In this document: in pieces, positions 10,234 to 18,457 of the stretch
How positions within the stretch are numbered: position 1 is the stretch's first letter
Layout of the letters: every line of letters starts with the position of its first letter
Assembly (NCBI GenBank): GCA_022457065.1
Contig: JAJGBQ010000006.1
Coordinates: forward strand, 1,984,001-2,048,000
Direction of reading: 5' to 3'
Length of the DNA stretch: 64,000 nucleotides
From: Curvularia sp. ZM96
Taxonomy: Eukaryota > Ascomycota > Dothideomycetes > Pleosporales > Pleosporaceae
Made by a program: the position numbers and the translations under genes
Notes under the pieces: model-generated
What the model saw: only the letters and a program-made list of their open reading frames with translations
Database searches by the model: none
Told to the model about the DNA's origin: nothing

Positions 10234-12813
10234 ATGACGCCACGCACACGAACCAGCAATCGAGACGCTGACTTCAAAGTGTACTACTCAAAGACAGTGC
10301 CGCAGCAAGTACACTTTCCACATAGACGCAAGACGGTGCGCCGGCGCACTACACCCGTACGCGATGGACAAAAGAAGCGGCAAATGGTATTTCTGCCGGA
10401 CAAAATGCGGGAACAGAGGGCGGAGGTCGTAGACGACTCGGAAGATAGCGGCAGTTTGGATACAGACGCGGAGGAAAGTGTGGAGGAGAAAATCACCGAA
10501 GCATCGAAGCAGAAGGGCAGAAAACGAAATAGCAATATCATGAAGGAAGAGCCAGATAGCGAACATGACGATTCGATTGCAAACCCATCCAAGCGTCGTT
10601 GCAAAACCGTCCCATCTAAAAGCCATCGTCGCAGTCGCATCCAGGCCACATCTGACAGCGGGTCGGACAGAGTGAACAATACGGATAGAGAGCGCACGTT
10701 GAGAAGGCAGTCAACCATGACACAATTGGTTGATGGGCGCAAACCTCTCCCAGGTGTTGAGGAGCCCGATTTTAAGCCCGTCAAAAAGACCCCACGATTG
10801 AGCTGGGGTGGCAAGGGCAGAGATGGCAAGAAGGACAGGGATGAGAAACAGCGGACATTGACTCAGATGGTGCCGGGAATGCGTCCATTGGAGATCATGT
10901 CGGATGAGGACTTGGATGAAGTCCCGAGCGACGCTGAGGCTGAAGACAGATATGACGAGGCCTACGGCGACGCTGTGGCACGGCGACTCGCACAGGAAGG
11001 GTTGTACCAGACAGGGGATAATGATGGAGACAGTTCGGCTCATGTCAAAGTTGAGGAAGACTCGAAGTCAGAATCAATTAAGAAGGAGGAGGTCAATTCC
11101 CTAACAGGTTCACAAGGCGTGACTGAGCCTATAGTGCAATCAGTGGAAGACGACTACGACGATAGCTACAAGCCAACACAATTCATCGAAGCTGCTTCGA
11201 GAAGACCTGACAGGGCGACCCGACGTAACACAAAAGGACAAGCTCCAAAATCAGGAGAGACTTCAGAGATCCCACCGAAATCAACAAGGTCAAGCAAGTC
11301 TCGGTTCAGTCTTTTGTCGACTCCGGAGAAGCGGCGTATCCGTGAGATACCATCTTCTCAATCACCAGCAGACTCGCCGGTCTCCACCCAAATCACGCCT
11401 CATAAGTTGAACCGGTCGCCACTGAAGCAATGTATGGCTGGTTCTAACAACGCTGCTGCTGAGACACCCTCAAAACGGAAGCAAGTGACTTTTAGCATGC
11501 CCTCCAAGACTCCCATACCACCGCCGAAGCTGAGAAGATTCGAGAGTACTATCCAGGACTCCGAGGATGAAGGAGAAGACATCATCGAAGAAGAAGCGTT
11601 TCTGGCTAGACGTGTTGAGGAAGATATTGACGAAAATACTGAGGATGCAACACTAGGCAAGAGTATTGGTGCGGATACCCAAAGAATGCTTGATGAAATA
11701 GACCAAGCATGCGATAAGACCAATACAACTGGTGACACAGTCAGCCCAGGGTCATCACCAGGACTTGACAGCCCTCATATCACTCGCGGCTACGACGAAC
11801 CTTCTCCAGAGCTGGGAGAGTTTCACGAGCAGTCACCTGGCCGAAAGGAGCGGGCCGTTCAGAAAGCGCAACTAGTCGACTACGATAGGCCTATTGTGAT
11901 CAAGCAGGAGCCTGAAAGCGAAGATGAAGACAGCAAAGAATATACAGGACGGCCTTCTGTCTCAGTGAAATCACTACGCGATGAAAGTCCACTGGAGGAC
12001 GACGCGGCCACGAGTGTTAAAGCAGAGCTCTCTACACATACGGATCAGCTCCATTCCAGCCCACCTGTCCTTGAAGCGGACTTTCAGGAAACCTTCGCTT
12101 CAACACCCATGATTCTCCAAGATGACTCTTCTGATGAAGAACCATTACTCGACAGAGACCCAACTCCACCACGCTCGAGCAGACAACGTCTTCCGCAGCC
12201 CACACCAGCCGACATCCAACAATCTACAGACTTTGACGGCGAATCCGTTCAAGTCCCCCGCTCTCCATCTCCACAGCACGAGTCTCAACAATCAGAATCA
12301 AGCAAGGCAGAACAGCAGCTTCAAAACGAATGGCTGTCATACTCACAATACGTGAAAGCCCGACCCCCGGGATCGTCCAGCATACGTGTCGCGCCTGACG
12401 CATTCAGCTACGACGCAACGCCGCGTCCACCTCGAAACCCAGCTCCAGCTCTACAACACCACTCGTCCGGACACCTCCCCAGCCAAGCAACCACAGTCGA
12501 CGAAATAACACAGCGCACACCACGTACCAAACGAACCCAGCACATCTCAAGCACACACACGACGCCCCACCGCATCGCCAGCTCCCAACCCGTCTTCACC
12601 ACTCCAAGCAAACTCCCTCCTCCCCTCTTTATACCGAGCAGTTTCCCCAGTCCAGAGAAGGTTGGTGCCAACGTCGAGGGGTGGAGTAGCCCGGTTGTGG
12701 GTATGACGCAGGATGTAGCTGGGGCGCATTATAAAAGTAGTCAGTGGGCGAGTCTGGAGGACTTTAGTATTCCGCCGCCGCCTCCACCTGCCTTTGAGGA
12801 GGATGAGGAGTGA
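10234..12813 (+). CDS. Large disordered, probably nuclear protein of unknown function
   Basis: A single open frame of about 859 aa starting at the ATG at 10234; six upstream codons begin only with TTG. I do not recognise a characterised family. The protein is polar and almost entirely low-complexity, rich in acidic, Ser and Lys/Arg stretches, so it is probably intrinsically disordered. Two related short motifs stand out near residues 165-215: RRQSTMTQLVDGRKPL and QRTLTQMVPGMRPL. Several clusters fit the SUMO-acceptor pattern psi-K-x-E: VKVEED, IKKEEV, IKQEPE and VKAEL. Basic patches such as KRRCK could be nuclear localisation signals. The C-terminal third has ordered-looking islands (NEWLSYSQYV, PLFIPSSFPSPEK, SSQWASLEDFSIPPPPP), which look like conserved binding motifs. 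A chromatin or DNA-repair scaffold role is a guess. Confidence 0.85.
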   Translation: MTPRTRTSNRDADFKVYYSKTVPQQVHFPHRRKTVRRRTTPVRDGQKKRQMVFLPDKMREQRAEVVDDSEDSGSLDTDAEESVEEKITEASKQKGRKRNSNIMKEEPDSEHDDSIANPSKRRCKTVPSKSHRRSRIQATSDSGSDRVNNTDRERTLRRQSTMTQLVDGRKPLPGVEEPDFKPVKKTPRLSWGGKGRDGKKDRDEKQRTLTQMVPGMRPLEIMSDEDLDEVPSDAEAEDRYDEAYGDAVARRLAQEGLYQTGDNDGDSSAHVKVEEDSKSESIKKEEVNSLTGSQGVTEPIVQSVEDDYDDSYKPTQFIEAASRRPDRATRRNTKGQAPKSGETSEIPPKSTRSSKSRFSLLSTPEKRRIREIPSSQSPADSPVSTQITPHKLNRSPLKQCMAGSNNAAAETPSKRKQVTFSMPSKTPIPPPKLRRFESTIQDSEDEGEDIIEEEAFLARRVEEDIDENTEDATLGKSIGADTQRMLDEIDQACDKTNTTGDTVSPGSSPGLDSPHITRGYDEPSPELGEFHEQSPGRKERAVQKAQLVDYDRPIVIKQEPESEDEDSKEYTGRPSVSVKSLRDESPLEDDAATSVKAELSTHTDQLHSSPPVLEADFQETFASTPMILQDDSSDEEPLLDRDPTPPRSSRQRLPQPTPADIQQSTDFDGESVQVPRSPSPQHESQQSESSKAEQQLQNEWLSYSQYVKARPPGSSSIRVAPDAFSYDATPRPPRNPAPALQHHSSGHLPSQATTVDEITQRTPRTKRTQHISSTHTTPHRIASSQPVFTTPSKLPPPLFIPSSFPSPEKVGANVEGWSSPVVGMTQDVAGAHYKSSQWASLEDFSIPPPPPPAFEEDEE

Positions 12814-13556
12814 TAGAGACGGGGGTTGTATGATTGAAATGGAAAGCTGGAGGGTGGGGACAAGGAATGTGTAGGATTGTCCTGTAAGGAATAATGAATT
12901 TTTCTGCCCCTTATTGGCCGTCTAATAGGCCTCTGCCCATTAGAGACGTTCTTGTTGTTCTGTGATTTGGGGTCTTTAGATCCGTTTTGAATTTTTGATT
13001 TAAGAGGCGGAGCTGGAAGCTCTACTTAAGACTTAAGGCCTCGCGAGACGCAGAGCTAGAAGTCCTAGAGCTCGAGGCCTTGTGTTTAAATTGCTACTCT
13101 GAACATAAAGTATTTTCCTTCGATTTTTGGGTCTTTAGTAGGCTGAAGGGCGGTCTGCCCCTTTATTTTGTGATACTTTTTGATAGGCCAATCGCTGCAG
13201 GCGAGCCATTAGTGAAAATAACAAAAAAGAAATAAGTAGCTTAGTAGTATTTTATTTGCACTAATGTTAGACTTCTATTCTGCGAGCGTAGCTTGGACAG
13301 AGCCACCTGGCTAGCGGCTAAGACTGAGCATGACTCACTTGTCCTCGAATGTATGCGTAGATACCACACTAGAATACACTCACGTTTGTTCTGAGAGTGG
13401 ATAGTGATTAGTAGAGGTAGAGGCTTATATTTGTCCTGCAGGAGCGTTGATATCAGCTTAGGGTAATTAGTAGTTATAGATATCATGACAGCATCTGTTA
13501 TCCCTATCTTGCAGACGACTTTAAGCATCTAATGCCTATCTTTGCTAGCCCTCGTA
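12814..13556. other. Intergenic, partly degenerate AT-rich DNA
   Basis: No clear gene. Short imperfect direct repeats recur about 150-250 bp apart: GGTCTTTAG twice (near 12970 and 13129), and TCTGCCCCTTATT near 12902 against TCTGCCCCTTTATT near 13154. An open minus-strand stretch at 13241-13528 follows the TPR gene's stop in the same direction; it may be a worn-down extension or chance. The whole block looks like remnants of older sequence. Confidence 0.45.
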
Positions 13557-16526
13557 CTAGCTTTGACTATCTGCCTGCGTATGCGTGTTCTCCTGTTGCA
13601 ATGCAATCGCGCGAGTGTAATCCTGGTGACACGCACACGTGGTCGGGTGGTCCTTCCCAAGCACAGCTTCGTACCCAACGCATGCTCTATCGTATAGAGC
13701 AAGGGCTTCGTTATAGTCACCCCAATTTGTAAGAAGATTGGCAAGGAAGTATACGCTAGTCAACGTGTCTAGATGCTTGTGCCCAAGCACCCTCTCTCTT
13801 AGCGCTAGTGTCTGGCGGTGTATTGTCTCTGCCTCTTTATACCTACCCTGGCTGTCCAGCACTCGCGCCAAGTGATTCATGCTTGATAGCGTGTCTGGAT
13901 GCTCGTGCCCAAGCACCTTCTCTCTTAGCGCTAGTGTCTGGCGGTGTATTGTCTCTGCCTCTTTATACCCGCCCTGCCTGCCTAGCGATAACGCCAAGTG
14001 ATTCATGCTTAATATCGTGTCTGGATGCTCGTGCCCAAACACCTTCTTTCTCAGCGCTAGTGTCTGGCGGTGTATTGTCTCTGCCTCTTTATACCTACCC
14101 TGGCTGTCTAGCACTCGCGCCAAGTGATTCATGCTTAATATCGTGTCTGGATGCTCGTGCCCAAGCACCTTCTCTCTTAGCGCTAGTGTCTGGCGGTGTA
14201 TTGTCTCTGCCTCTTTATACCCGCCGTGCCTGTCTAGCAATAACGCGAAGTAATCCATGCATGATAGCGTCTTTGGATGCTCAGGCCCCAACAGCTTCTT
14301 ATACCCCACCAGCGCCCGCTCGAACATCTGCTTTGCTTGCTCTGGTCTGCCTAGGTCTGCGTAGAGGATGCCTAAGTTATTGGCTATTCTAAGTGTTGAC
14401 GGGTGATTAGGCCCAAGTGCCTTCTCGTATCCTTGTAGCGCCCGCTTGAACATTTCTTCCCCCTCTTGAAGCCGACCTAAGTCATTGTAGAAGGTGCCCA
14501 AGTTGCCGACTGTGGACAGTGTTAATGTGTGCTCTGGTCCCAACGCCTTCTCATAATCTTCCAAAACTTTTAGAAGCATAGCTTCTGCCTCTTTGTGCTT
14601 GCCTTGCCTTGACAACACTGTCACAAGGTTACTTACGCTGGTAAGCGCGTCGGTATGACCTGCTCCGAGATTCTCTTTGTGAGTTTCTCTTGCTTGCACC
14701 TCCGACCCTATGGAAGCCTCGGTACCAGAGTCTGAGAGTTCATCTAAACGATCCTCTCTTCGAGTCAATGCACGCAAAACCTGTGCCCTCACACTGTGTA
14801 CAAGCGCAGCACTCTCATCACCGATTTCCTGATAGCATTTGCTGAGTAATAAGTGAACTTCCGAATCATTGGGATTTTGGTCATGAAGTTTTTGAAGTTC
14901 CTCCAAAGCATCTTCTAGCGAGCCAAATTCGAGAGTCATCTTGGCTTTGCGTAGTCCAGCCACATCTGACTGAGCCTTGTCTAAGCTAGTCACCGACTTG
15001 TTATCCGCGTCATCTTCCAAGAAGCCTCTCGGGACTGAGAATAATGCTAGTTGTTGCATGTGAGACCCAACGTGGTGTCGGAACTGGATAGGAGTAACAA
15101 CAACGATCTCATTGGCTGAGATATCCGGATTTGCCAGCCGAAGTTTAACTTCCCACTCCTGACAGAAAGGACAGTCTGAAGCAGGGATACGATCGATAGA
15201 ACGTCTGCTAGCCTCACTCAGTGCATCAAGTTGGTCATCCTTGATACTTTGCATGTGTCGAGAACGAACATGGTCTTTGAAGATTTTCTGCGAGCGGAAA
15301 TCGCCCTTTCCGCAGAAGTCGCAGCACCATTGCGCTCGGTGATGTAATAGCTCATGCTGAAACCACTCTCGCCGGTCGGAGAAGAGCTTGATGTCGCAGT
15401 CTTCGAACGTGCAGATGTAAGGCTTTAGGTCTCTAAATACATGCTTACGCCAAGTACTGTCGCTCTGAATGTCTTGTATCGTCCAGCAAAGCGGGCATTC
15501 GAATGTGGTTGCGTGTTTTGAGACATCAGCCAGCCTGGGGAGTCGCAGATGAGATTCATCATCATCTTCGCCAAGAGAGACGGCATACGATGTCTGCGAC
15601 TGATTGTCATGGAAGTCTTCTTCCTTGATTGCAAGTTTTTCAACAAGAAGGGTAGAGGCAGTAGTAGGCGCCAACGTGCTGGCAGGGTTTGTGAAGTTAG
15701 CCTTACTAGCCTGTGATAGTACAGGCAAAAGGGTTGTCCTTGGGCCAATGTCCTCTGGCTGCCAAAGATCCTTCGGTTCCTTGGCGAGTTTGTCCCTATG
15801 ATCGCGAACATAGCGGAGGTACTGCCTTCGTTGAGTGATGGCTTTTCCGACTCGCTCCTTAAACCACTCTTTCTCTTTGATGTTCAGCATTGGGAACTTT
15901 TCGCTCACATGACCGATATCGAATCGGCCATCGAAAGGCTCTTGTTGCGTTGCCAAAGCTCTGGCAAAGCGGTCGCGTGGGCTAGCTTTGCGGATGATGA
16001 TGGAAATGCGGAAGAGACCAGTGATGGTATCTTTTATGCTTCTAAATAGTTCACCAGCCTCGTAGAGGCGACTAGGTGTCTCGTCTGCGTCGACCTCAAT
16101 TATGACGTTCTCAGCGACCCCATCTTCGGAACCGTCTGAGTCTTTCTCAAGTTCTTCCTCGTCGTGATTGTCCTTGGAGTCATCCTCAGAGTCCGTCAAT
16201 TCAGCTACGCGGTTAGGTGATTCCCCGGAAGCAATCGCTAAAATTCTTTGCAGAGCGTGTCGCAGATCTTCGAGAAGTTCCTGTATTTGTGAGGCCACCT
16301 TTGGAGATTCCATCAAGCGGTAGTCAAGTGACGAAGTAGCTGGCAATCGCTGGAATGCGCCTAAGTTGCCAGCCCATGTCCTGTATCGCGCACCTTCATC
16401 TTCGATCGAAGGCTGCGATAAGGTTGTTCGTTTCTCCCGCTCTTTGTCAAGAAGTTGAGAGGATAAGTCATCAAAGAGCCTTACGCACTCGACGGCGGAT
16501 GTCGCCAGAGGCCGCTGTGTCGTCAT
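13557..16526 (-). CDS. C2H2 zinc-finger / kinesin-light-chain-type TPR protein
   Basis: A single exon of about 989 aa; the ATG is at 16526-16524 (one codon upstream is TTG). Three parts can be seen. Residues 1-110 hold a fungal accessory domain with RYRTWAGNLGA and SSLDYRLMESPKVASQIQ, common at the N terminus of fungal zinc-finger, ankyrin or NACHT proteins. After an acidic linker, residues about 340-470 hold Cys/His clusters ECPLC, PYICTFEDC, CCDFCGKGDF...HVRSRH and CPFCQEW. From about 560 to 950 lie TPRs, first degenerate and then KLC-like units with the motif YKEAETIHRQTLALREKVLG. The last four complete units are encoded by exact 126-bp periods of nearly identical DNA. No nucleotide-binding NACHT or NB-ARC domain is present. 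The role is inferred to be protein-protein recognition, perhaps in incompatibility. It is transcribed divergently from the DUF7580 gene, about 220 bp apart. Confidence 0.9.
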   Translation of the reverse strand: MTTQRPLATSAVECVRLFDDLSSQLLDKEREKRTTLSQPSIEDEGARYRTWAGNLGAFQRLPATSSLDYRLMESPKVASQIQELLEDLRHALQRILAIASGESPNRVAELTDSEDDSKDNHDEEELEKDSDGSEDGVAENVIIEVDADETPSRLYEAGELFRSIKDTITGLFRISIIIRKASPRDRFARALATQQEPFDGRFDIGHVSEKFPMLNIKEKEWFKERVGKAITQRRQYLRYVRDHRDKLAKEPKDLWQPEDIGPRTTLLPVLSQASKANFTNPASTLAPTTASTLLVEKLAIKEEDFHDNQSQTSYAVSLGEDDDESHLRLPRLADVSKHATTFECPLCWTIQDIQSDSTWRKHVFRDLKPYICTFEDCDIKLFSDRREWFQHELLHHRAQWCCDFCGKGDFRSQKIFKDHVRSRHMQSIKDDQLDALSEASRRSIDRIPASDCPFCQEWEVKLRLANPDISANEIVVVTPIQFRHHVGSHMQQLALFSVPRGFLEDDADNKSVTSLDKAQSDVAGLRKAKMTLEFGSLEDALEELQKLHDQNPNDSEVHLLLSKCYQEIGDESAALVHSVRAQVLRALTRREDRLDELSDSGTEASIGSEVQARETHKENLGAGHTDALTSVSNLVTVLSRQGKHKEAEAMLLKVLEDYEKALGPEHTLTLSTVGNLGTFYNDLGRLQEGEEMFKRALQGYEKALGPNHPSTLRIANNLGILYADLGRPEQAKQMFERALVGYKKLLGPEHPKTLSCMDYFALLLDRHGGYKEAETIHRQTLALREKVLGHEHPDTILSMNHLARVLDSQGRYKEAETIHRQTLALRKKVFGHEHPDTILSMNHLALSLGRQGGYKEAETIHRQTLALREKVLGHEHPDTLSSMNHLARVLDSQGRYKEAETIHRQTLALRERVLGHKHLDTLTSVYFLANLLTNWGDYNEALALYDRACVGYEAVLGKDHPTTCACHQDYTRAIALQQENTHTQADSQS
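13765..14268. repeat. Tandem 126-bp repeats encoding TPR units (4 copies)
   Basis: The core AGCGCTAGTGTCTGGCGGTG begins at 13801, 13927, 14053 and 14179, exactly 126 bp (42 codons, one TPR of the KLC type) apart. By eye, units 1 and 3 differ at only three of 126 positions. Units 2 and 4 share other variants (CCCGCC.TGCCT, AATAACGC), giving a 252-bp higher-order period. This points to recent duplication or gene conversion within the C-terminal coding part of the zinc-finger/TPR gene. Confidence 0.95.
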
Positions 16527-16748
16527 CAAGAAAATGGAAGACGCCCCAACAATGGTCGTTATCGGTTTTCCTTGTTACGCTTCAAAGTTCATGATGCCAG
16601 TGAATGCAGCCTGATGAGATAGCTGTACTATTACCCCGCACTTTCAGCCTCAGCACCCATTGGAAGGATGCAAGTTCCTCAGCTCAGTGTCTCCTACTTC
16701 TCTCCCTCTCTTCGATAGACGCATCTTATTGAACAGCTGTAATTCAAG
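16527..16748. promoter_or_regulatory. Shared divergent promoter of the TPR and DUF7580 genes
   Basis: Only about 222 bp separate the two ATGs, which face away from each other, so both core promoters and 5' leaders must lie here. A CT-rich run (CTTCTCTCCCTCTCTTCG, about 16697-16714) precedes the plus-strand start. No strong TATA box is seen. Such a tight head-to-head layout suggests co-expression, but that is inference. Confidence 0.6.
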
Positions 16749-18457
16749 ATGAGTGGGATCGAGATAGCCGGCCTCGTCCTCGGCGCGTTTCCCCTTCTCA
16801 TTCATGCGCTTGAGAGTTACCGCAAGGGTGCCGAGCTGTTCGGCGATTGGTGGCAAATCGAACGAGCGTACACAAAGTGTAGGCAGAATCTCAAATATCA
16901 TCAGCTTCTATTTGAGGGAAACATCGAGCGGTTCCTGTTGCCCTTGGTTGTAGACGACGAGGAGCTCACACAGCTCATGAAGGACCCTGCTGGCACAGCA
17001 TGGGAGGACCCAGAGCTCGAAAAGAAGCTGCGGGAACGGCTACCCAAGGCGTACGATACATTCCTTGGGGTTATGGTTGATATCAACAAGTTGATGGAGA
17101 ACTTAAAGAAAGCGTTAGGTGTGGACGATCAAAAGTTTCGCACCAGGGTCACTAAGGTAAGAAAGCTCAGCACGCATGCACCAATTCTTACCCTAAAACA
17201 GTGTGCATACAGGACGGCAGACTTTCCAAGTCAAACACATCCAGGACCGAGTTGATGAGCTATGTCAACTTTGAGTTCCAGGCTAAGCGAATCAAGTTCA
17301 GTCTCAAAAAGGGATCTCGTGAGCGGCTGTTTAAAGAGTTCGAAGAGGCAAATAAGAAGATGCGGAATCTGCTCGAGAGCAGCGACCAGATTGCAACAGC
17401 CCGACTATCTCGAGAGACGAGAAAAGGCCCGTTGGCTATGAAGCACAAGATCAATGAGTTTTGGCAGCATGCAAAGCGATTGCATAATGCCCTAACAAAG
17501 GCTTGGCAGTGTAGCTGCAGTAACCATATAGCTAATTTGAAGCTTCAACATCGAACATGCGATGAGGTTGAGTTTAATGTCTTCTTTGAACTGGGTTCGA
17601 CTCCATCCCGGGTTGTCTGGCGAGAGACAGCGATCAAGATGGTCCCCCAAGTCGTCTCGACCTCTTCAGTCGGCATCTCTGTCAACATACAACAGACGAT
17701 ACCTAGTCCCATTCTTGGAGGAGTACGCTGGAAGGACGCTCCACCGATAAACATCACAGCAACAACACAACCCAAGTTGAACCAAATCAAGGACCTATGC
17801 GGCACCCTCAACACAACATGCCCAGGCCCCTTCGGCTTCTTAGATGAAGACGAACATCATATCTTGATCTATCCTGGATCTCACTCCACGGCAGTGACCG
17901 ATATGCCAAAAGTAACGCTACAGGAGTTACTGCAAGACCCACAATCCATGACCCGCCGGAACCGGTACTACTTAGCTCTAACCCTCGCGTCCTCCTTTCT
18001 GCAATTAGCATCCACACCATGGGTTAGCTCCCCTCTCAAGAACAACGATATCGTCTTCTTCAAAGATTTTGTACACCCTGATTCAACGATCATCGAACAC
18101 CCCTACATCCGTTGCGAAATCTCTGGCAAAGCTCCAGCACCGACCATAGAAGCTATCTCTTCGCTTGGAATCCGACTGTTAGAACTCTGTTTCGGATCGC
18201 CACTGGAAAGCACCACCTATCGCAAGTTACTCGGTCCAGGTGACGCTGTTTCAGCGCCTTTATTAGACTGTGCAGCAGCCATACAGTGGAGCAAGTTGGT
18301 CAGCGAAGAAGCGGGACCTGAGTTTGCTGACGCCATAGACTGGTGTTTACGTGCTAGGCAGTGTTCAGATGGGACTTGGAGGAAGGATATTTGGACGAAA
18401 GTTGTTGAGCCATTATCTGAGTGTCATAAACAGATGTCACAGAAACTAGTGTCTTAA
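16749..18457 (+). CDS. DUF7580-type protein: N-terminal helical segment plus pseudokinase-like tail
   Basis: Two exons, 16749-17156 and 17213-18457, joined in phase 0 by a 56-nt intron (GTAAGA...CATACAG), give about 550 aa. The N terminus, MSGIEIAGLVLGAFPLLIHAL, is a hydrophobic/amphipathic helix like those opening fungal HeLo-type or SesA-type domains; a helical region runs to about residue 135. The middle holds FQAKRIKFSLKKGSRERLF, typical of the DUF7580 family, and a Cys/His cluster (CSCSNH). The C-terminal 200 residues look like the C-lobe of a protein kinase: LQELLQDP, then YYLALTLASSFLQLASTPWV, SPLKNNDIVFF where a kinase would have HRDLKxxN, and SLGIRLLELCFG. No DFG or catalytic Asp is visible, so it would be a pseudokinase. 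Function unknown; cell-death or incompatibility signalling is inferred from the architecture. Confidence 0.9.

Noticed and set aside
13808..14392. Plus-strand frame of 194 codons with repeated SGGVLSLPLYT units
   Set aside because: It is the antisense shadow of the 126-bp TPR repeats; the sense strand explains the periodicity.
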